Counted from the first letter of the stretch, positions 44,299 to 53,395 are shown. The stretch is DNA of 64,000 bases from Micromonospora sp. RHAY321 (GCF_023896955.1 NZ_JAMHIW010000011.1:62001-126000), one strand, 5' to 3'. Notes: generated by a model not told the origin, from the letters alone. A program made the numbers and translations.

Positions 44299-45537
44299 TC
44301 ACCGCTCCTTGTCGAGGATGCCGAAGTAGTCGCCGGCGGTGTGCACGTCCTTGTCGCCCCGCCCGGACAGGTTGACCACGATGGTGGGCTCCCGGCCCAG
44401 CTCGGCGGCGAGCTTCGGGGCCAGCGCGACGGTGCCGGCGAGCGCGTGGGCGCTCTCGATCGCCGGGATGATCCCCTCGGTGCGGCAGAGCAGCTCGAAC
44501 GCGGCCATCGCCTCGTCGTCGGTGACCGGCAGGTAGGTGGCCCGGCCGGTGTCGTGCAACCACGCGTGCTCGGGCCCGACGCCCGGGTAGTCCAGGCCGG
44601 CGGAGATGGAGTGCGACTCCAACGTCTGCCCGTCGGCGTCCTGCAACACGTAGGTGCGCGTGCCGTGCAGCACGCCCGACGACCCGCCGGTGATGCTGGC
44701 GGCGTGCCGGCCGGTGGCCACGCCGTCGCCGCCGGCCTCGAAGCCGTACAGCCGCACGTCCGCGTCGCCGACGAAGGCGTGGAAGATGCCCAACGCGTTG
44801 GAGCCGCCACCCACGCAGGCGGTGACCGCGTCCGGCAGCCCGCCGGTCAGGTCGAGGCACTGCTGGCGGGCCTCGTCGCCGATGCCACGGACGAAGTCAC
44901 GGACCATCGCCGGGAACGGGTGCGGCCCGGCGGCCGTACCGATCAGGTAGTGCGTCTCGTCGACGTTGGCCACCCAGTCGCGCATCGCCTCGTTCATCGC
45001 GTCCTTGAGGGTGCGCGAGCCGGTGGTGACCGGAACGACGGTGGCGCCGAGCATCCGCATCCGGGCCACGTTGAGCGCCTGCCGCTCGGTGTCGACCTGG
45101 CCCATGTAGACCACGCACTCCAGGTCGAACAGGGCGGCGGCGGTCGCGGTGGCCACGCCGTGCTGACCGGCACCGGTCTCCGCGATCACCCGGGTCTTGC
45201 CCATCCGCTTGGTGAGCAGCGCCTGGCCGAGCACGTTGCGCACCTTGTGCGCACCGGTGTGGTTGAGGTCCTCCCGCTTGAGCAGCACCCGCGCGCCGAC
45301 CTTCGCCGAGAACCGCCGGGCCTCGTAGAGCAGCGACGGCGTGCCGGCGTAGTCGCGCAGCAGCGCCCCGAACTCGGCCCGGAAGGACTCGTCCGCGATC
45401 GCCGTACGCCACGCCCCGTCGAGCTCGTCCAACGCGGCCACCAGGGCCTCGGGCACGAACCGACCGCCGAAGCGGCCGAAGTGGCCGGCGGAGTCGGGCT
45501 GCGGGCCGGCCACCGGGGCCAGCGCGTCGGCGCTCAT
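44299..45537 (-). CDS. trpB: Tryptophan synthase beta subunit
   Basis: Joins indole and serine to tryptophan with PLP. The 412 residues include the PLP lysine in LNHTGAHKVRN, RKFVPEAL-type N-terminus GRFGGRFVPEALVAAL, and the phosphate-binding CVGGGSNALGIFH. ATG 45537 has GAGAGGA upstream. It is flanked by trpC (36 bases upstream) and trpA in one transcription unit. Confidence 0.98.
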   Translation of the reverse strand: MSADALAPVAGPQPDSAGHFGRFGGRFVPEALVAALDELDGAWRTAIADESFRAEFGALLRDYAGTPSLLYEARRFSAKVGARVLLKREDLNHTGAHKVRNVLGQALLTKRMGKTRVIAETGAGQHGVATATAAALFDLECVVYMGQVDTERQALNVARMRMLGATVVPVTTGSRTLKDAMNEAMRDWVANVDETHYLIGTAAGPHPFPAMVRDFVRGIGDEARQQCLDLTGGLPDAVTACVGGGSNALGIFHAFVGDADVRLYGFEAGGDGVATGRHAASITGGSSGVLHGTRTYVLQDADGQTLESHSISAGLDYPGVGPEHAWLHDTGRATYLPVTDDEAMAAFELLCRTEGIIPAIESAHALAGTVALAPKLAAELGREPTIVVNLSGRGDKDVHTAGDYFGILDKER

Positions 45538-45573
45538 CGGAAATCCTCTCGGTGTGGCGTCACCGGCGCGGGG

Positions 45574-46464
45574 TCAGCGCACCGGCCGGGGCGTTGCCGG
45601 GTGGTTACCGGCGTTGACCAGCTCGGCGACCGCCTCGCGGGGGCTCTTCTGGGTGACCAGGCCCTCGCCGACGAGGACCGCGTCCGCACCCGCGGAGGCG
45701 TACCGGATCAGGTCGTGCGGGCCGCGTACGCCGGATTCGGCGATCTTCACGACGCTGCTGGGCAGGCCGGGCGCGATCCGCTCGAACACCGACCGGTCGA
45801 CCTCCAGGGTACGCAGGTCACGGGCGTTGACCCCGATCACCTGCGCGCCGGCCTCCAGTGCCCGGTCGGCTTCCTCCTCGTCGTGCACCTCGACGAGCGC
45901 GGTCATGCCCAGCGACTCGATGCGCTCCAGCAGACCCGTCAGCACGTTCTGTTCCAGGGCGGCGACGATCAGCAGCACCAGGTCGGCGCCGTGCGCACGC
46001 GCCTCGTGCACCTGGTAGCTGGAGACCACGAAGTCCTTGCGCAGCACCGGCACGGTCACCGCGGCCCGGACGGCCGCCAGGTCGTCCAGTGAGCCACCGA
46101 ACCAGCGCCCCTCGGTCAGCACGCTGATCGCCCGCGCACCGCCGGCCGCGTAGTCGACGGCGAGATCTGCCGGATCGGCGATCTCGGCCAGCCGGCCCTT
46201 CGACGGCGAGGAGCGCTTCACCTCAGCGATCACGGCCACGCCGGGCTTACGCAGTGCCGCGTACGCGTCCAGCGGCGGCGGCGCAGCCGCGGCCAGTTCA
46301 CGGATCCGCTCCAGCGGAACCTGTTCCTGGCGTCGGGCGACGTCCTCACGTACGCCGGCCAGGATCTCGTCGAGCACGCTTACGGACGCGGCCTGCCCGG
46401 CCTCGTCCCCCTCCGCGTGCGCATGCTCAGCAGTCACCAGCGGACTCCCCTCTCCGGGTGTCAT
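45574..46464 (-). CDS. trpC: Indole-3-glycerol phosphate synthase
   Basis: Converts CdRP to indole-3-glycerol phosphate, feeding TrpA. The barrel shows the conserved VLDEILAGVREDVARRQ start, VIAEVKRSSPSKG with catalytic Lys, VLRKDFVV, and IAESGV. Two starts are plausible. ATG 46464 has TAGCAT (46476-46471 on this strand) six bases upstream, a leaderless layout. GTG 46437 has a strong GGAGAGGGGAG, which would then lie in a 27-base leader. The protein is 296 or 287 residues. First gene of trpC-trpB-trpA. Confidence 0.95.
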   Translation of the reverse strand: MTPGEGSPLVTAEHAHAEGDEAGQAASVSVLDEILAGVREDVARRQEQVPLERIRELAAAAPPPLDAYAALRKPGVAVIAEVKRSSPSKGRLAEIADPADLAVDYAAGGARAISVLTEGRWFGGSLDDLAAVRAAVTVPVLRKDFVVSSYQVHEARAHGADLVLLIVAALEQNVLTGLLERIESLGMTALVEVHDEEEADRALEAGAQVIGVNARDLRTLEVDRSVFERIAPGLPSSVVKIAESGVRGPHDLIRYASAGADAVLVGEGLVTQKSPREAVAELVNAGNHPATPRPVR

Positions 46465-46865
46465 GGGCCGATGCTAGGGGCAGCCGGCCGACGCCGGGAG
46501 CCGGGGGTATGGCGCTGCTCACGAAAAGGGCTGCGGCATAATGGCCGACTTGCCGTGAACGGGATGTCACGCAGCGCCACCTCCGGTGTCGGCCGCCGCC
46601 GTCCGACGAGAGCCGGGCGGGCCCGGTCGAGCCGAGCCGACCCACCGATCATGCCACCGGTCCGGGATCGACGCAGAACGACAGTGACGCCGGTCGATTC
46701 TGTGAGCAAGCTCAAGGCCGAACGGCCGGTGTCCGGCCGGAGCCGAGGCGGGACAGTTGACCGGGCGGTCACCCCGGCGAAACCTCAGCCGGCCAGCATC
46801 GTCCTCGGGCAGACTCGATGGCGCGCCTGCCCGACCGTCGCCAACTCCTCGTGCGGGGTGAACCA
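46465..46865. other. 401-base gene-free interval upstream of trpC
   Basis: Between the divergent trpC and the 90-residue gene. It holds the trpC -10 (TAGCAT at 46476-46471) and a CATAAT at 46537-46542. I see no run of Trp codons, so no classic attenuator leader peptide, and no convincing T-box. Nothing else recognised. Confidence 0.5.
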
Positions 46866-47138
46866 ATGAGCATTGCCGAGCCCAACCCGAGCATCGGGCT
46901 GACCACCATCTCGCGGACCGTCGCGTCGCTCGCCGTCGGCGTGGTGCACACGCTGGAGCGGGCCGTGGTGGGCGAGGGACGGATGCGCACCGCACGCGGC
47001 AACGCCTGGGAGGCGGTCTGCGCCGACCGGGCCCGCGCCGACCGGCGCGCCGAACTGGACCGCCTGGTGGCCGAACTGGCCGCCGCCCGTGCCGCCGCCG
47101 CCCGCCGCCAACAGCGGGAGCGCCAACCGGTCGGCTGA
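46866..47138 (+). CDS. Small helical protein in the trp cluster
   Basis: A 90-residue protein, MSIAEPNPSIGLTTISRTVA followed by a long amphipathic helix ending in an Arg/Ala coiled coil (RRAELDRLVAELAAARAAAARRQ). No family recognised. ATG 46866 has a weak GGGGTGA upstream; ATG 46818 is also in frame. It lies on the opposite strand and splits the trp genes into two units. Confidence 0.55.
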   Translation: MSIAEPNPSIGLTTISRTVASLAVGVVHTLERAVVGEGRMRTARGNAWEAVCADRARADRRAELDRLVAELAAARAAAARRQQRERQPVG

Positions 47139-47166
47139 GCCACCAGACCCACCGGCGGCCAGGCAC

Positions 47167-47781
47167 TCAGCGGGCGGTCGGGTCCTCGCCCCGGTCCAGC
47201 GCGTCCCACGCCTCGGTGGTGCGTCGCCCGGCCATGGGGCCGGCCGGGCCAGGCGGTTCCTGCGCACTCTGCGTGACGGTCGGTGCCGGCCGCTCGTACC
47301 GGGCACCCATCGCCGGCCAGCCGCCGCCGCGCAGCGCGGTCCACCCGCCGCCCACCGCGGCCAGCAGGCCGCCGAGCAGGCAGAGCGCCGGCCACTGCCG
47401 GCTCACCACCCCGTCGAGGTCGGCGACCAGCCCGTACCCGCCGCCGGCCGCCACGGCCAGGCCGAGCGCGCCGAGCAGCACACCGAGCAGTCGCCGCGAC
47501 CGTCCACGCGTGGCCAGCACCGCGCCACCGCCGGCCAGCGTGACCAGGGCCAGCGCCGGCAACCAGGGCAGCAGGGCCGCGCCGCTGCGGGCGTCGCGCA
47601 CCGGTGGCAGCGGCGCGGGCCGCACGGTCAACTCCACCGACCAGCTCCGGGTCGCCGCCCAGAGCGCCAGGCCGGCGCCGGCCAGGCAGAGCAGCACGGC
47701 GTACGTCAGCTGACGCCGCCCCGCCGCGGCCGGTGACCCGTCGTGGGGTTGCGTCGCCCGGGGTTGCGTCGCGTCGCTCAT
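47167..47781 (-). CDS. Trp biosynthesis-associated membrane protein (TIGR02234-like)
   Basis: A 204-residue protein with four membrane helices: AVLLCLAGAGLALWAA, LLPWLPALALVTLAGGGAVL, LLGVLLGALGLAVAAGGGYG and LCLLGGLLAAVGGGWTAL. The N- and C-termini are polar. It matches the actinobacterial family found next to trpE, whose role is unknown though tryptophan or anthranilate transport has been proposed. ATG 47781 overlaps the trpE stop as ATGA, so it is translationally coupled to it. Confidence 0.88.
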   Translation of the reverse strand: MSDATQPRATQPHDGSPAAAGRRQLTYAVLLCLAGAGLALWAATRSWSVELTVRPAPLPPVRDARSGAALLPWLPALALVTLAGGGAVLATRGRSRRLLGVLLGALGLAVAAGGGYGLVADLDGVVSRQWPALCLLGGLLAAVGGGWTALRGGGWPAMGARYERPAPTVTQSAQEPPGPAGPMAGRRTTEAWDALDRGEDPTAR

Positions 47782-49334
47782 CGGGCCGGCCGCAACGTCT
47801 CGGCGGCCGCGATCGCGGCCAGTACGGCGGCTGCCTTGTTGCGGGTCTCCTGGTCCTCGGCGGCCGGGTCCGAGTCGGCGACCACCCCCGCGCCGGCCTG
47901 CACGTAGGCGCGGCCGTCGCGGATCAGCGCGGTCCGGATGGCGATCGCCATGTCCAGGTCACCGCCGAAGCCGAAGTAGCCGACGGTGCCGCCGTAGAGG
48001 CCACGACGAACCGGCTCCAACTCCTCGATGATCTCCATGGCCCGCACCTTGGGCGCGCCGGAGAGCGTGCCGGCCGGGAAGGTCGCGGCGAGGGCGTCGA
48101 AGGCGCTGCGGTCGTCACGCAGGGTGCCGGTCACGGTGGAGACGATGTGCATGACGTGGCTGTACCGCTCGATGGTGGCGAACTCGGGGACCTCCACGCT
48201 GCCCGGCCGGCAGACCCGGCCCAGGTCGTTGCGGCCCAGGTCGACGAGCATCACATGCTCGGCCCGCTCCTTCGGGTCGGCGAGCAGTTCGGCGGCGAGC
48301 CCGGCGTCGGCGGCCGCGGTGTCACCCCGCGGCCGGGTGCCCGCGATCGGGTGCAGCAACGCCCGGCGTTCCCCGTCCGCGCCGGTGGTGACCTTCAGGT
48401 GCGCCTCGGGGGACGAGCCGACGATGTCGAACCCGTCGAACCGCAGCAGGTACATGTAGGGGCTGGGATTGCTGGTGCGCAGCACCCGGTAGACGTCCAG
48501 CGGATCGGCGTGGGTGGGCCGCTCGAACCGCTGGGAGAGCACGATCTGGAAGCACTCGCCGGCCCGGATCGCCTCCTTGGCCGCCTCCACCGCCTTCGGG
48601 TAGCCGCCGTCGGGCGTACGGCAGAGCACCTCACCGGCCGGTGGGCGTTCGACGGTGGAGATCATCGGTGGGATGGGCCGGGACAGTGCCGTGGTCATCG
48701 CGTCCAGCCGGCCCACGGCGTGGTGGTACGCGGCGGCGACCTGCGCGGCGCGGTCCGGGGCGTCGTCCAGCGGCGGCAGCACCGCGTTGGCGACCAGGAT
48801 CGCCGAGCCGTCGTAGTGGTCGAGCACCACCAGGTCGGTGGCGAGCATCATGCCCAGCTCGGGCACGCCGAGGTCGTCGTCGGTCAGCTCGGGCAGCCGT
48901 TCGAAGCGGCGCACCAGGTCGTAGCCGAGGTAGCCGACCATGCCACCGGTGAGCGGCGGCAGCCCGCTGGACGGGTCGCCGACCGGGCCGGCCAGGGCCG
49001 CGACGGTCTCCCGCAGCACCCGCACCGGGTCGCCGTCGGTGGGCAGTCCGGCCGGCGGCTGGCCGAGCCAGGTCGCCACGCCGTCGCGCTCGACGAGGGT
49101 GGCGCTGCTGCGTACCCCGATGAACGAGTACCGCGACCAGGCCATGCCGGCCGACCCGACACCCTGCTCGGCGGACTCCAGCAGGAACGTGCCGGGCCCA
49201 CCGGCGAGCTTGCGGTAGACCCCGACCGGGGTCTCGGCGTCTGCCAGGAGCCGCCGGGTGACCGGCACGACCCGCCAGTGCGCGGCCAGCTCGGTGAAGG
49301 TGGCGAGGTCGGGGTTCACGGCGCCGTCGGTCAT
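47778..49334 (-). CDS. trpE: Anthranilate synthase component I
   Basis: Makes anthranilate from chorismate, the first step to tryptophan. The 518 residues carry the feedback site TFLLESAEQG with Ser nearby, and the catalytic chorismate-binding blocks FQIVLSQRFERP, PSPYMYLLRF, AGTRPRG, ERAEHVMLVDLGRNDLGRV and FPAGTLSGAPKVRAMEIIEELE. It lacks the fused TrpG domain, so a separate glutaminase subunit must be encoded elsewhere. It is placed 58 bases after hisI and overlaps the membrane protein gene. Confidence 0.97.
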   Translation of the reverse strand: MTDGAVNPDLATFTELAAHWRVVPVTRRLLADAETPVGVYRKLAGGPGTFLLESAEQGVGSAGMAWSRYSFIGVRSSATLVERDGVATWLGQPPAGLPTDGDPVRVLRETVAALAGPVGDPSSGLPPLTGGMVGYLGYDLVRRFERLPELTDDDLGVPELGMMLATDLVVLDHYDGSAILVANAVLPPLDDAPDRAAQVAAAYHHAVGRLDAMTTALSRPIPPMISTVERPPAGEVLCRTPDGGYPKAVEAAKEAIRAGECFQIVLSQRFERPTHADPLDVYRVLRTSNPSPYMYLLRFDGFDIVGSSPEAHLKVTTGADGERRALLHPIAGTRPRGDTAAADAGLAAELLADPKERAEHVMLVDLGRNDLGRVCRPGSVEVPEFATIERYSHVMHIVSTVTGTLRDDRSAFDALAATFPAGTLSGAPKVRAMEIIEELEPVRRGLYGGTVGYFGFGGDLDMAIAIRTALIRDGRAYVQAGAGVVADSDPAAEDQETRNKAAAVLAAIAAAETLRPAR

Positions 49335-49392
49335 GGCTGGGCTCGCCTCTCGTTCGCGACTGCGGGGCTTGGCCGCGCCGCACTGCTCGCAC

Positions 49393-50691
49393 TCACCGTG
49401 CCTCCGGACTGCTGACCGGCAGCTCGGTGAAGAAGCAGGTCCGGTGACCGGTGTGGCAGGCGGCGCCGACCTGGTCCACGCTCACCAGCAGCGCGTCCCC
49501 GTCGCAGTCCAACGCGACCGAGCGGACGTACTGGTGGTGCCCGGAGGTGGCGCCCTTGACCCAGTACTCGCGACGGCTGCGCGACCAGTAGGTGGCCCGG
49601 CCGGTGGTCAGGGTGCGGTGCAGCGCCTCGTCGTCCATCCAGGCGACCATCAGCACCTCGCCGGTGTCGTGTGAACGGACGACGGCGGCGACCAGACCGT
49701 CGGCGGTGCGGCGCAGCTGGGCCGCGATGGCCGGGTCGAGCTGGGACGGGCGGGCCGGCACGGGCGCGGCCGGGCTGGTCGGTTCGCTGGGGACGCCGGT
49801 CACCGGCGCGTCAGGTACGGGCACAGTGACCCATTGTCCGGCACGCGGCGCGGGCACCACCGACGGCTCCCGACGGGGCCGCGGCGGGCGGGCGACGGGC
49901 CGGGCCAGTTGGGCCACGTAGCGGTCGAGTCGCCCGTCGACCAGGGCGTCGGCGAGGTCGGTACCGGCCGCCTCGGCGATCTCCTCGGCGTACGGGCGGA
50001 CCAACGGCAGCGTGCCGGCGACCAGCCGCACGGCGGCGGCCCAGAGCTGCCCGGTGGCGGCCGGGCGCAGCCCGAGGCAGAGCAGCATGTCCTCCCGGTA
50101 GCCGGGCGGGGCGACCGGCAGTTCCAGCGCCGCGGCGAAGGCGGCGCGGCGGGAGGACACCCGCACCGACGGGTTGGCAGGGCGCAGCACCGAGGGGCAG
50201 AGGCGGGCCAGGTCGGCCACCGCGAGCCGGACGCCGAGGCGGTCGCCGGCGGCCCGGGCGGCGGCGGCCTTACCCAGCGTGGCGATCAGCTCCTCCAGCC
50301 GGGGCGGTTCGGCGGGCTGGCAGAGCACCGGCAGGTCGATGCGGGGCCGCCAGTGCGGGTCGGCCCAGAGCAGGCGCGCCGGCGCGGCGACCGGCAGCCC
50401 GAACGCCCAGTCGGCCGGCTCGCCGAGCCGGTGCACCCACGAGCGGACGTCCCGGGCGGCCACCGAGACGTGGGTGAGCCGGCCGGCGGTCTCGGCCAGG
50501 TACGCCCGTCGGGCGACGTACGGGGCGCCGCCGACGAGCACGTCGAGGTCGACGTCGCTGTGGGCGGTGGCGGCCCGCCGGGCGTGACTGCCGCGCAGCA
50601 GGATGCCGACGACCGGCCGCTCGGCGGCCTGCCGCAACCGCACGGCCCAGTCCTCGAGGAACCCGCTGTCCGGTAACGGAGGGTGACCCAC
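49393..50691 (-). CDS. hisI: Nucleotidyltransferase-HisI fusion
   Basis: A 432-residue single frame. Residues 1-about 260 are a nucleotidyltransferase-fold protein with the minimal active-site motif GSHARRAATAHSDVDLDVLV (GS and DxD). Residues 265-330 are a Pro/Ala-rich linker, and the last 110 are phosphoribosyl-AMP cyclohydrolase: MVAWMDDEALHRTL, YWSRSRREYWVKG, and the zinc/catalytic cysteines in AACHTGHRTCFF. HisI opens the ring of PR-AMP in histidine synthesis and is normally a separate 110-130-residue protein. An internal in-frame GTG (VPVPDAPVTG, near 49824) could still give free HisI. Confidence 0.85.
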   Translation of the reverse strand: MGHPPLPDSGFLEDWAVRLRQAAERPVVGILLRGSHARRAATAHSDVDLDVLVGGAPYVARRAYLAETAGRLTHVSVAARDVRSWVHRLGEPADWAFGLPVAAPARLLWADPHWRPRIDLPVLCQPAEPPRLEELIATLGKAAAARAAGDRLGVRLAVADLARLCPSVLRPANPSVRVSSRRAAFAAALELPVAPPGYREDMLLCLGLRPAATGQLWAAAVRLVAGTLPLVRPYAEEIAEAAGTDLADALVDGRLDRYVAQLARPVARPPRPRREPSVVPAPRAGQWVTVPVPDAPVTGVPSEPTSPAAPVPARPSQLDPAIAAQLRRTADGLVAAVVRSHDTGEVLMVAWMDDEALHRTLTTGRATYWSRSRREYWVKGATSGHHQYVRSVALDCDGDALLVSVDQVGAACHTGHRTCFFTELPVSSPEAR

Positions 50692-50760
50692 GGCGTCATC
50701 GTGCCGTACGTCCCATCGGGGCGCAATGCCCGTTGGCGGACCTGGTGTCCGGTCCGAAGG

Positions 50761-51195
50761 CTACTGCCCGTTCTTCAGTTCGGCCCGGCGGTAGGCGTCG
50801 ATCTTGTGGTTGAGCACGGTGAGGTCCTCCTCCAGGTCCGCCATCCGGGCCAGCACCCGCGCACGGTGCGCCTCGAACAGCGCCCGCCGGGCACCGAGGG
50901 TGCGCTCGCCCTGCCGGGCCAACTCGGCGTAGCGGCGCATGTCGCGCACGGGCATCCCGGTGCGGCGCAGCCGGGTGAGCAGGAACAACCACTCGACGTC
51001 GCCGGCGGTGTAGCGGCGACGCCCGGCGGAGTCCCGCCCGACCGGTGCGACCAGTCCCTCCTGCTCGTACCAGCGCAGCGTGTAGGTGGTCAGGCCGACC
51101 CGCTCGGCGGCCTCACCGACGGTGAGGGTGATCTCTCTGGTGCTGACGTCCACGTCGTCCAGGCTTCCAGTTCGAGTGCGCTCGAAGTCAACCAT
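50761..51195 (-). CDS. MerR-family regulator
   Basis: A 144-residue regulator. The DNA-binding part reads LTVGEAAERVGLTTYTLRWYEQEGLVAP with the wing GRRRYTAGDVEWLFLLTRLRRTG; a dimerisation coiled coil follows (RARVLARMADLEEDLTVLNHKIDAY). There is no cysteine metal site, so it belongs to the drug- or stress-sensing group. It is divergent from an ABC-2 exporter. Start uncertain: ATG 51195 has no site; GTG 51153 lies after the palindrome at 51171-51186, which would then be in its leader. Confidence 0.87.
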   Translation of the reverse strand: MVDFERTRTGSLDDVDVSTREITLTVGEAAERVGLTTYTLRWYEQEGLVAPVGRDSAGRRRYTAGDVEWLFLLTRLRRTGMPVRDMRRYAELARQGERTLGARRALFEAHRARVLARMADLEEDLTVLNHKIDAYRRAELKNGQ

Positions 51196-51234
51196 TGCGC
51201 TGACACCGGTATCTCATCTAGCGTTGAGTTCAAC
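51171..51234. promoter_or_regulatory. Divergent MerR/ABC control region
   Basis: TTCGAG-TGCG-CTCGAA (51171-51186) is a perfect inverted repeat. For the ABC operon, TTGCGC (51195-51200) and TAGCGT (51219-51224) make a promoter with an 18-base spacer, slightly long, as expected for MerR activation; GTTGA-GT-TCAAC (51223-51234) overlaps its start site. Confidence 0.5.
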
Positions 51235-51262
51235 AGATGATGAGTTTCGTGGGAGGTGCGCG

Positions 51263-52021
51263 ATGGGCGACGCGATAGCGGTCCGCGACCTGGTCGTCGA
51301 CCGGGGCGGGCGACGGGTGCTCGACGGCATCAGCTGCGCCGTCCCGCGCGGCGCCGTCACAGGCCTGCTGGGTCCCAGCGGCAGCGGCAAGACGACGTTC
51401 ATGCGGGCGGTGGTCGGGGTGCAGGTCGTCACCAGCGGGACGGTCACCGTCCTGGGCCAGCCGGCCGGCTCACCCGCGCTGCGGCGCCAGGTTGGCTACC
51501 TCACCCAGGCACCGAGCGTCTACGCCGACCTGACGGTGCGGGAGAACGCCCGGTACTTCGCGGCCCTGCACGGGCGGGGGCGTGCCGAGGCCGACCAGGC
51601 GATCAGCGACGTCGGGCTGAGCCGGGCGGCCGGCCAACTGGTCGGCACCCTCTCCGGCGGCCAGCACAGCCGCGCCTCGCTGGCCTGCGCCCTGGTCGGC
51701 GAACCGGAGCTGGTCATCCTCGACGAGCCGACCGTCGGCCAGGACCCGGTGCTGCGGGCCGACCTGTGGGCCCGGTTCCACGCGATGGCCGCCGCCGGCA
51801 CCACCCTGCTGGTGTCCAGCCACGTGATGGACGAGGCGGCCCGCTGCGACCGGCTCCTGCTGATCCGGGAGGGCCGGCTGATCGCCGACGACAGCCCGGC
51901 CGCGGTCCGCGCCGCCGCCGGGGTGGACGACCTCGACGAGGCGTTCCTGCGGCTGATCCGGGCCAGCGCGGCGAGCTCCGAAGACGCCCAGGCAGCACCG
52001 GGAACTGGAGGAATGTCATGA
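51263..52021 (+). CDS. ABC-2 exporter ATPase (DrrA-like)
   Basis: A 252-residue ATP-binding subunit: Walker A GLLGPSGSGKTT, Q-loop LTQAP, signature TLSGGQHSRASLA, Walker B ELVILDEPTVGQDP and H-loop SSHVMDEA. It drives the permease encoded next, probably exporting a drug or lipid. ATG 51263 has GGGAGGTG upstream. The stop overlaps the permease start as ATGA. Confidence 0.93.
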   Translation: MGDAIAVRDLVVDRGGRRVLDGISCAVPRGAVTGLLGPSGSGKTTFMRAVVGVQVVTSGTVTVLGQPAGSPALRRQVGYLTQAPSVYADLTVRENARYFAALHGRGRAEADQAISDVGLSRAAGQLVGTLSGGQHSRASLACALVGEPELVILDEPTVGQDPVLRADLWARFHAMAAAGTTLLVSSHVMDEAARCDRLLLIREGRLIADDSPAAVRAAAGVDDLDEAFLRLIRASAASSEDAQAAPGTGGMS

Positions 52022-52773
52022 ACCCGCGGATCCTCGCGGCCACCACCGGCCGCATCCTGCGTCAGCTCCGGCACGACCGGCGCACCATCGCACTGCTCGT
52101 CGTGGTGCCATCCGCCCTGCTCACCCTGGTCTACTTCATGTACGCCGACCAGCCGACCCCGCCCGGCCAACCATCGGCGTTCGACCGGATCGCGTTGGTG
52201 ATGCTCGGCATCTTCCCCTTTGTGATCATGTTTTTGGTGACCAGCATCGCCATGCTCCGCGAGCGCACCTCCGGCACCCTGGAGCGGCTGCTCACCACCC
52301 CGCTGGGCAAGCTCGACCTGCTCTTCGGCTACGGCATCGCGTTCGGGCTCGCCGCCGCCGTGCAGGCCGCGGTCGCCGCCGGAGTGGCGTACTGGATCTT
52401 CGACCTGGACACTGCCGGCAGCAGCGGGCTGGTGATCGGAATCGCGGTGATCGACGCCGTGCTGGGTGTCGCCCTCGGGCTGTTCTGCAGTGCCTTCGCC
52501 CGCACCGAGTTCCAGGCAGTACAGTTCCTGCCAGTCGTGGTGGTCCCCCAGCTGCTGCTCTGCGGGCTGTTCGTGGCCCGCGACCAGATGGCCGGCTGGC
52601 TCCAGGCGCTGAGCGACGCCTTCCCCCTGTCGTACGCCATCGAGGCGTTGCAGGAGGTGGGCGCCAACGCCGAGCCGACCGGCAGGATGTGGCGGGACGT
52701 GGTGGTCGTGCTCGGCGCGGTGATGCTGGCGCTGGTGCTCGCGGCGGCCACCCTGCGCCGGCGCAGCGGCTGA
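52018..52773 (+). CDS. ABC-2 exporter permease (DrrB-like)
   Basis: A 251-residue membrane subunit with six helices, among them ALLVVVPSALLTLVYFMY, ALVMLGIFPFVIMFLVTSIA and LPVVVVPQLLLCGLFVA, and the conserved MLRERTSGTLERLLTTPL loop of ABC-2 permeases. It starts inside the ATPase stop and is followed by a TetR gene 25 bases downstream, so the operon encodes its own second regulator. Confidence 0.92.
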   Translation: MNPRILAATTGRILRQLRHDRRTIALLVVVPSALLTLVYFMYADQPTPPGQPSAFDRIALVMLGIFPFVIMFLVTSIAMLRERTSGTLERLLTTPLGKLDLLFGYGIAFGLAAAVQAAVAAGVAYWIFDLDTAGSSGLVIGIAVIDAVLGVALGLFCSAFARTEFQAVQFLPVVVVPQLLLCGLFVARDQMAGWLQALSDAFPLSYAIEALQEVGANAEPTGRMWRDVVVVLGAVMLALVLAAATLRRRSG

Positions 52774-52798
52774 CCGGCAGGCGAGACGAAGGGCGGCG

Positions 52799-53395
52799 AT
52801 GGCGCGGCGGACCGGCCGGCGACCCGGCAACCCGGACACCCGGGAGGCGATCCTCGACGCGGCGCGCGCGGCGTTCGCGGAGCGTGGCTTCGACGCCGCC
52901 TCGATCCGCGCCATCGCCGGCACCGCCGGCGTGGATCCGGCGCTGGTGCACCACTACTTCGGCAGCAAGGACCAACTCTTCCTGGCCGCGATGAACTTCC
53001 CGGTCGACCCGGGAGAGGTGGTGCCCAAGGTGCTCGCGGGCGGTCAGGACGGCATCGGTGAGCGGCTGGTCCGCACCTTCCTCGGCATCTGGGACTCTCC
53101 GGCCGGCACCGCCGGGATCGCGCTGATGCGCTCGGCCGTGAGCAACGAGTGGACGGCCCGGCTGCTGCGCGAGTTCATCACCACGCAGGTGCTGCGCCGG
53201 GTGCTCGACCAGCTCGACGTCGACCTGGCCGAGCTGCCGCTGCGCGGTTCACTGGTCGCCACCCAGCTGATCGGGTTGGCCATGATGCGGCACGTGATCC
53301 GGTTGGAGCCGGTGGCGTCGGCCGACCCGGAGACACTGGTCGTGGCCATCGGCCCGACCGTGCAGCGGTACCTGACCGGGCCGCTGCCGACCTAG
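52799..53395 (+). CDS. TetR-family regulator
   Basis: A 198-residue regulator with a classic TetR start: NPDTREAILDAARAAFAERG, FDAASIRAIAGTAGVDPALVHHYFGSKDQLF. The C-terminal domain (TAGIALMRSAVSNEWTARLL) belongs to the common TetR_C ligand-binding type. It is co-directional with the ABC-2 genes and so likely represses the same operon or responds to the exported compound. Start ATG 52799. Confidence 0.92.
   Translation: MARRTGRRPGNPDTREAILDAARAAFAERGFDAASIRAIAGTAGVDPALVHHYFGSKDQLFLAAMNFPVDPGEVVPKVLAGGQDGIGERLVRTFLGIWDSPAGTAGIALMRSAVSNEWTARLLREFITTQVLRRVLDQLDVDLAELPLRGSLVATQLIGLAMMRHVIRLEPVASADPETLVVAIGPTVQRYLTGPLPT

Noticed and set aside
46465..46865. Trp attenuator or T-box riboswitch upstream of trpC
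   Set aside because: No leader peptide with adjacent Trp codons and no T-box-like core found in this interval on the trp strand.
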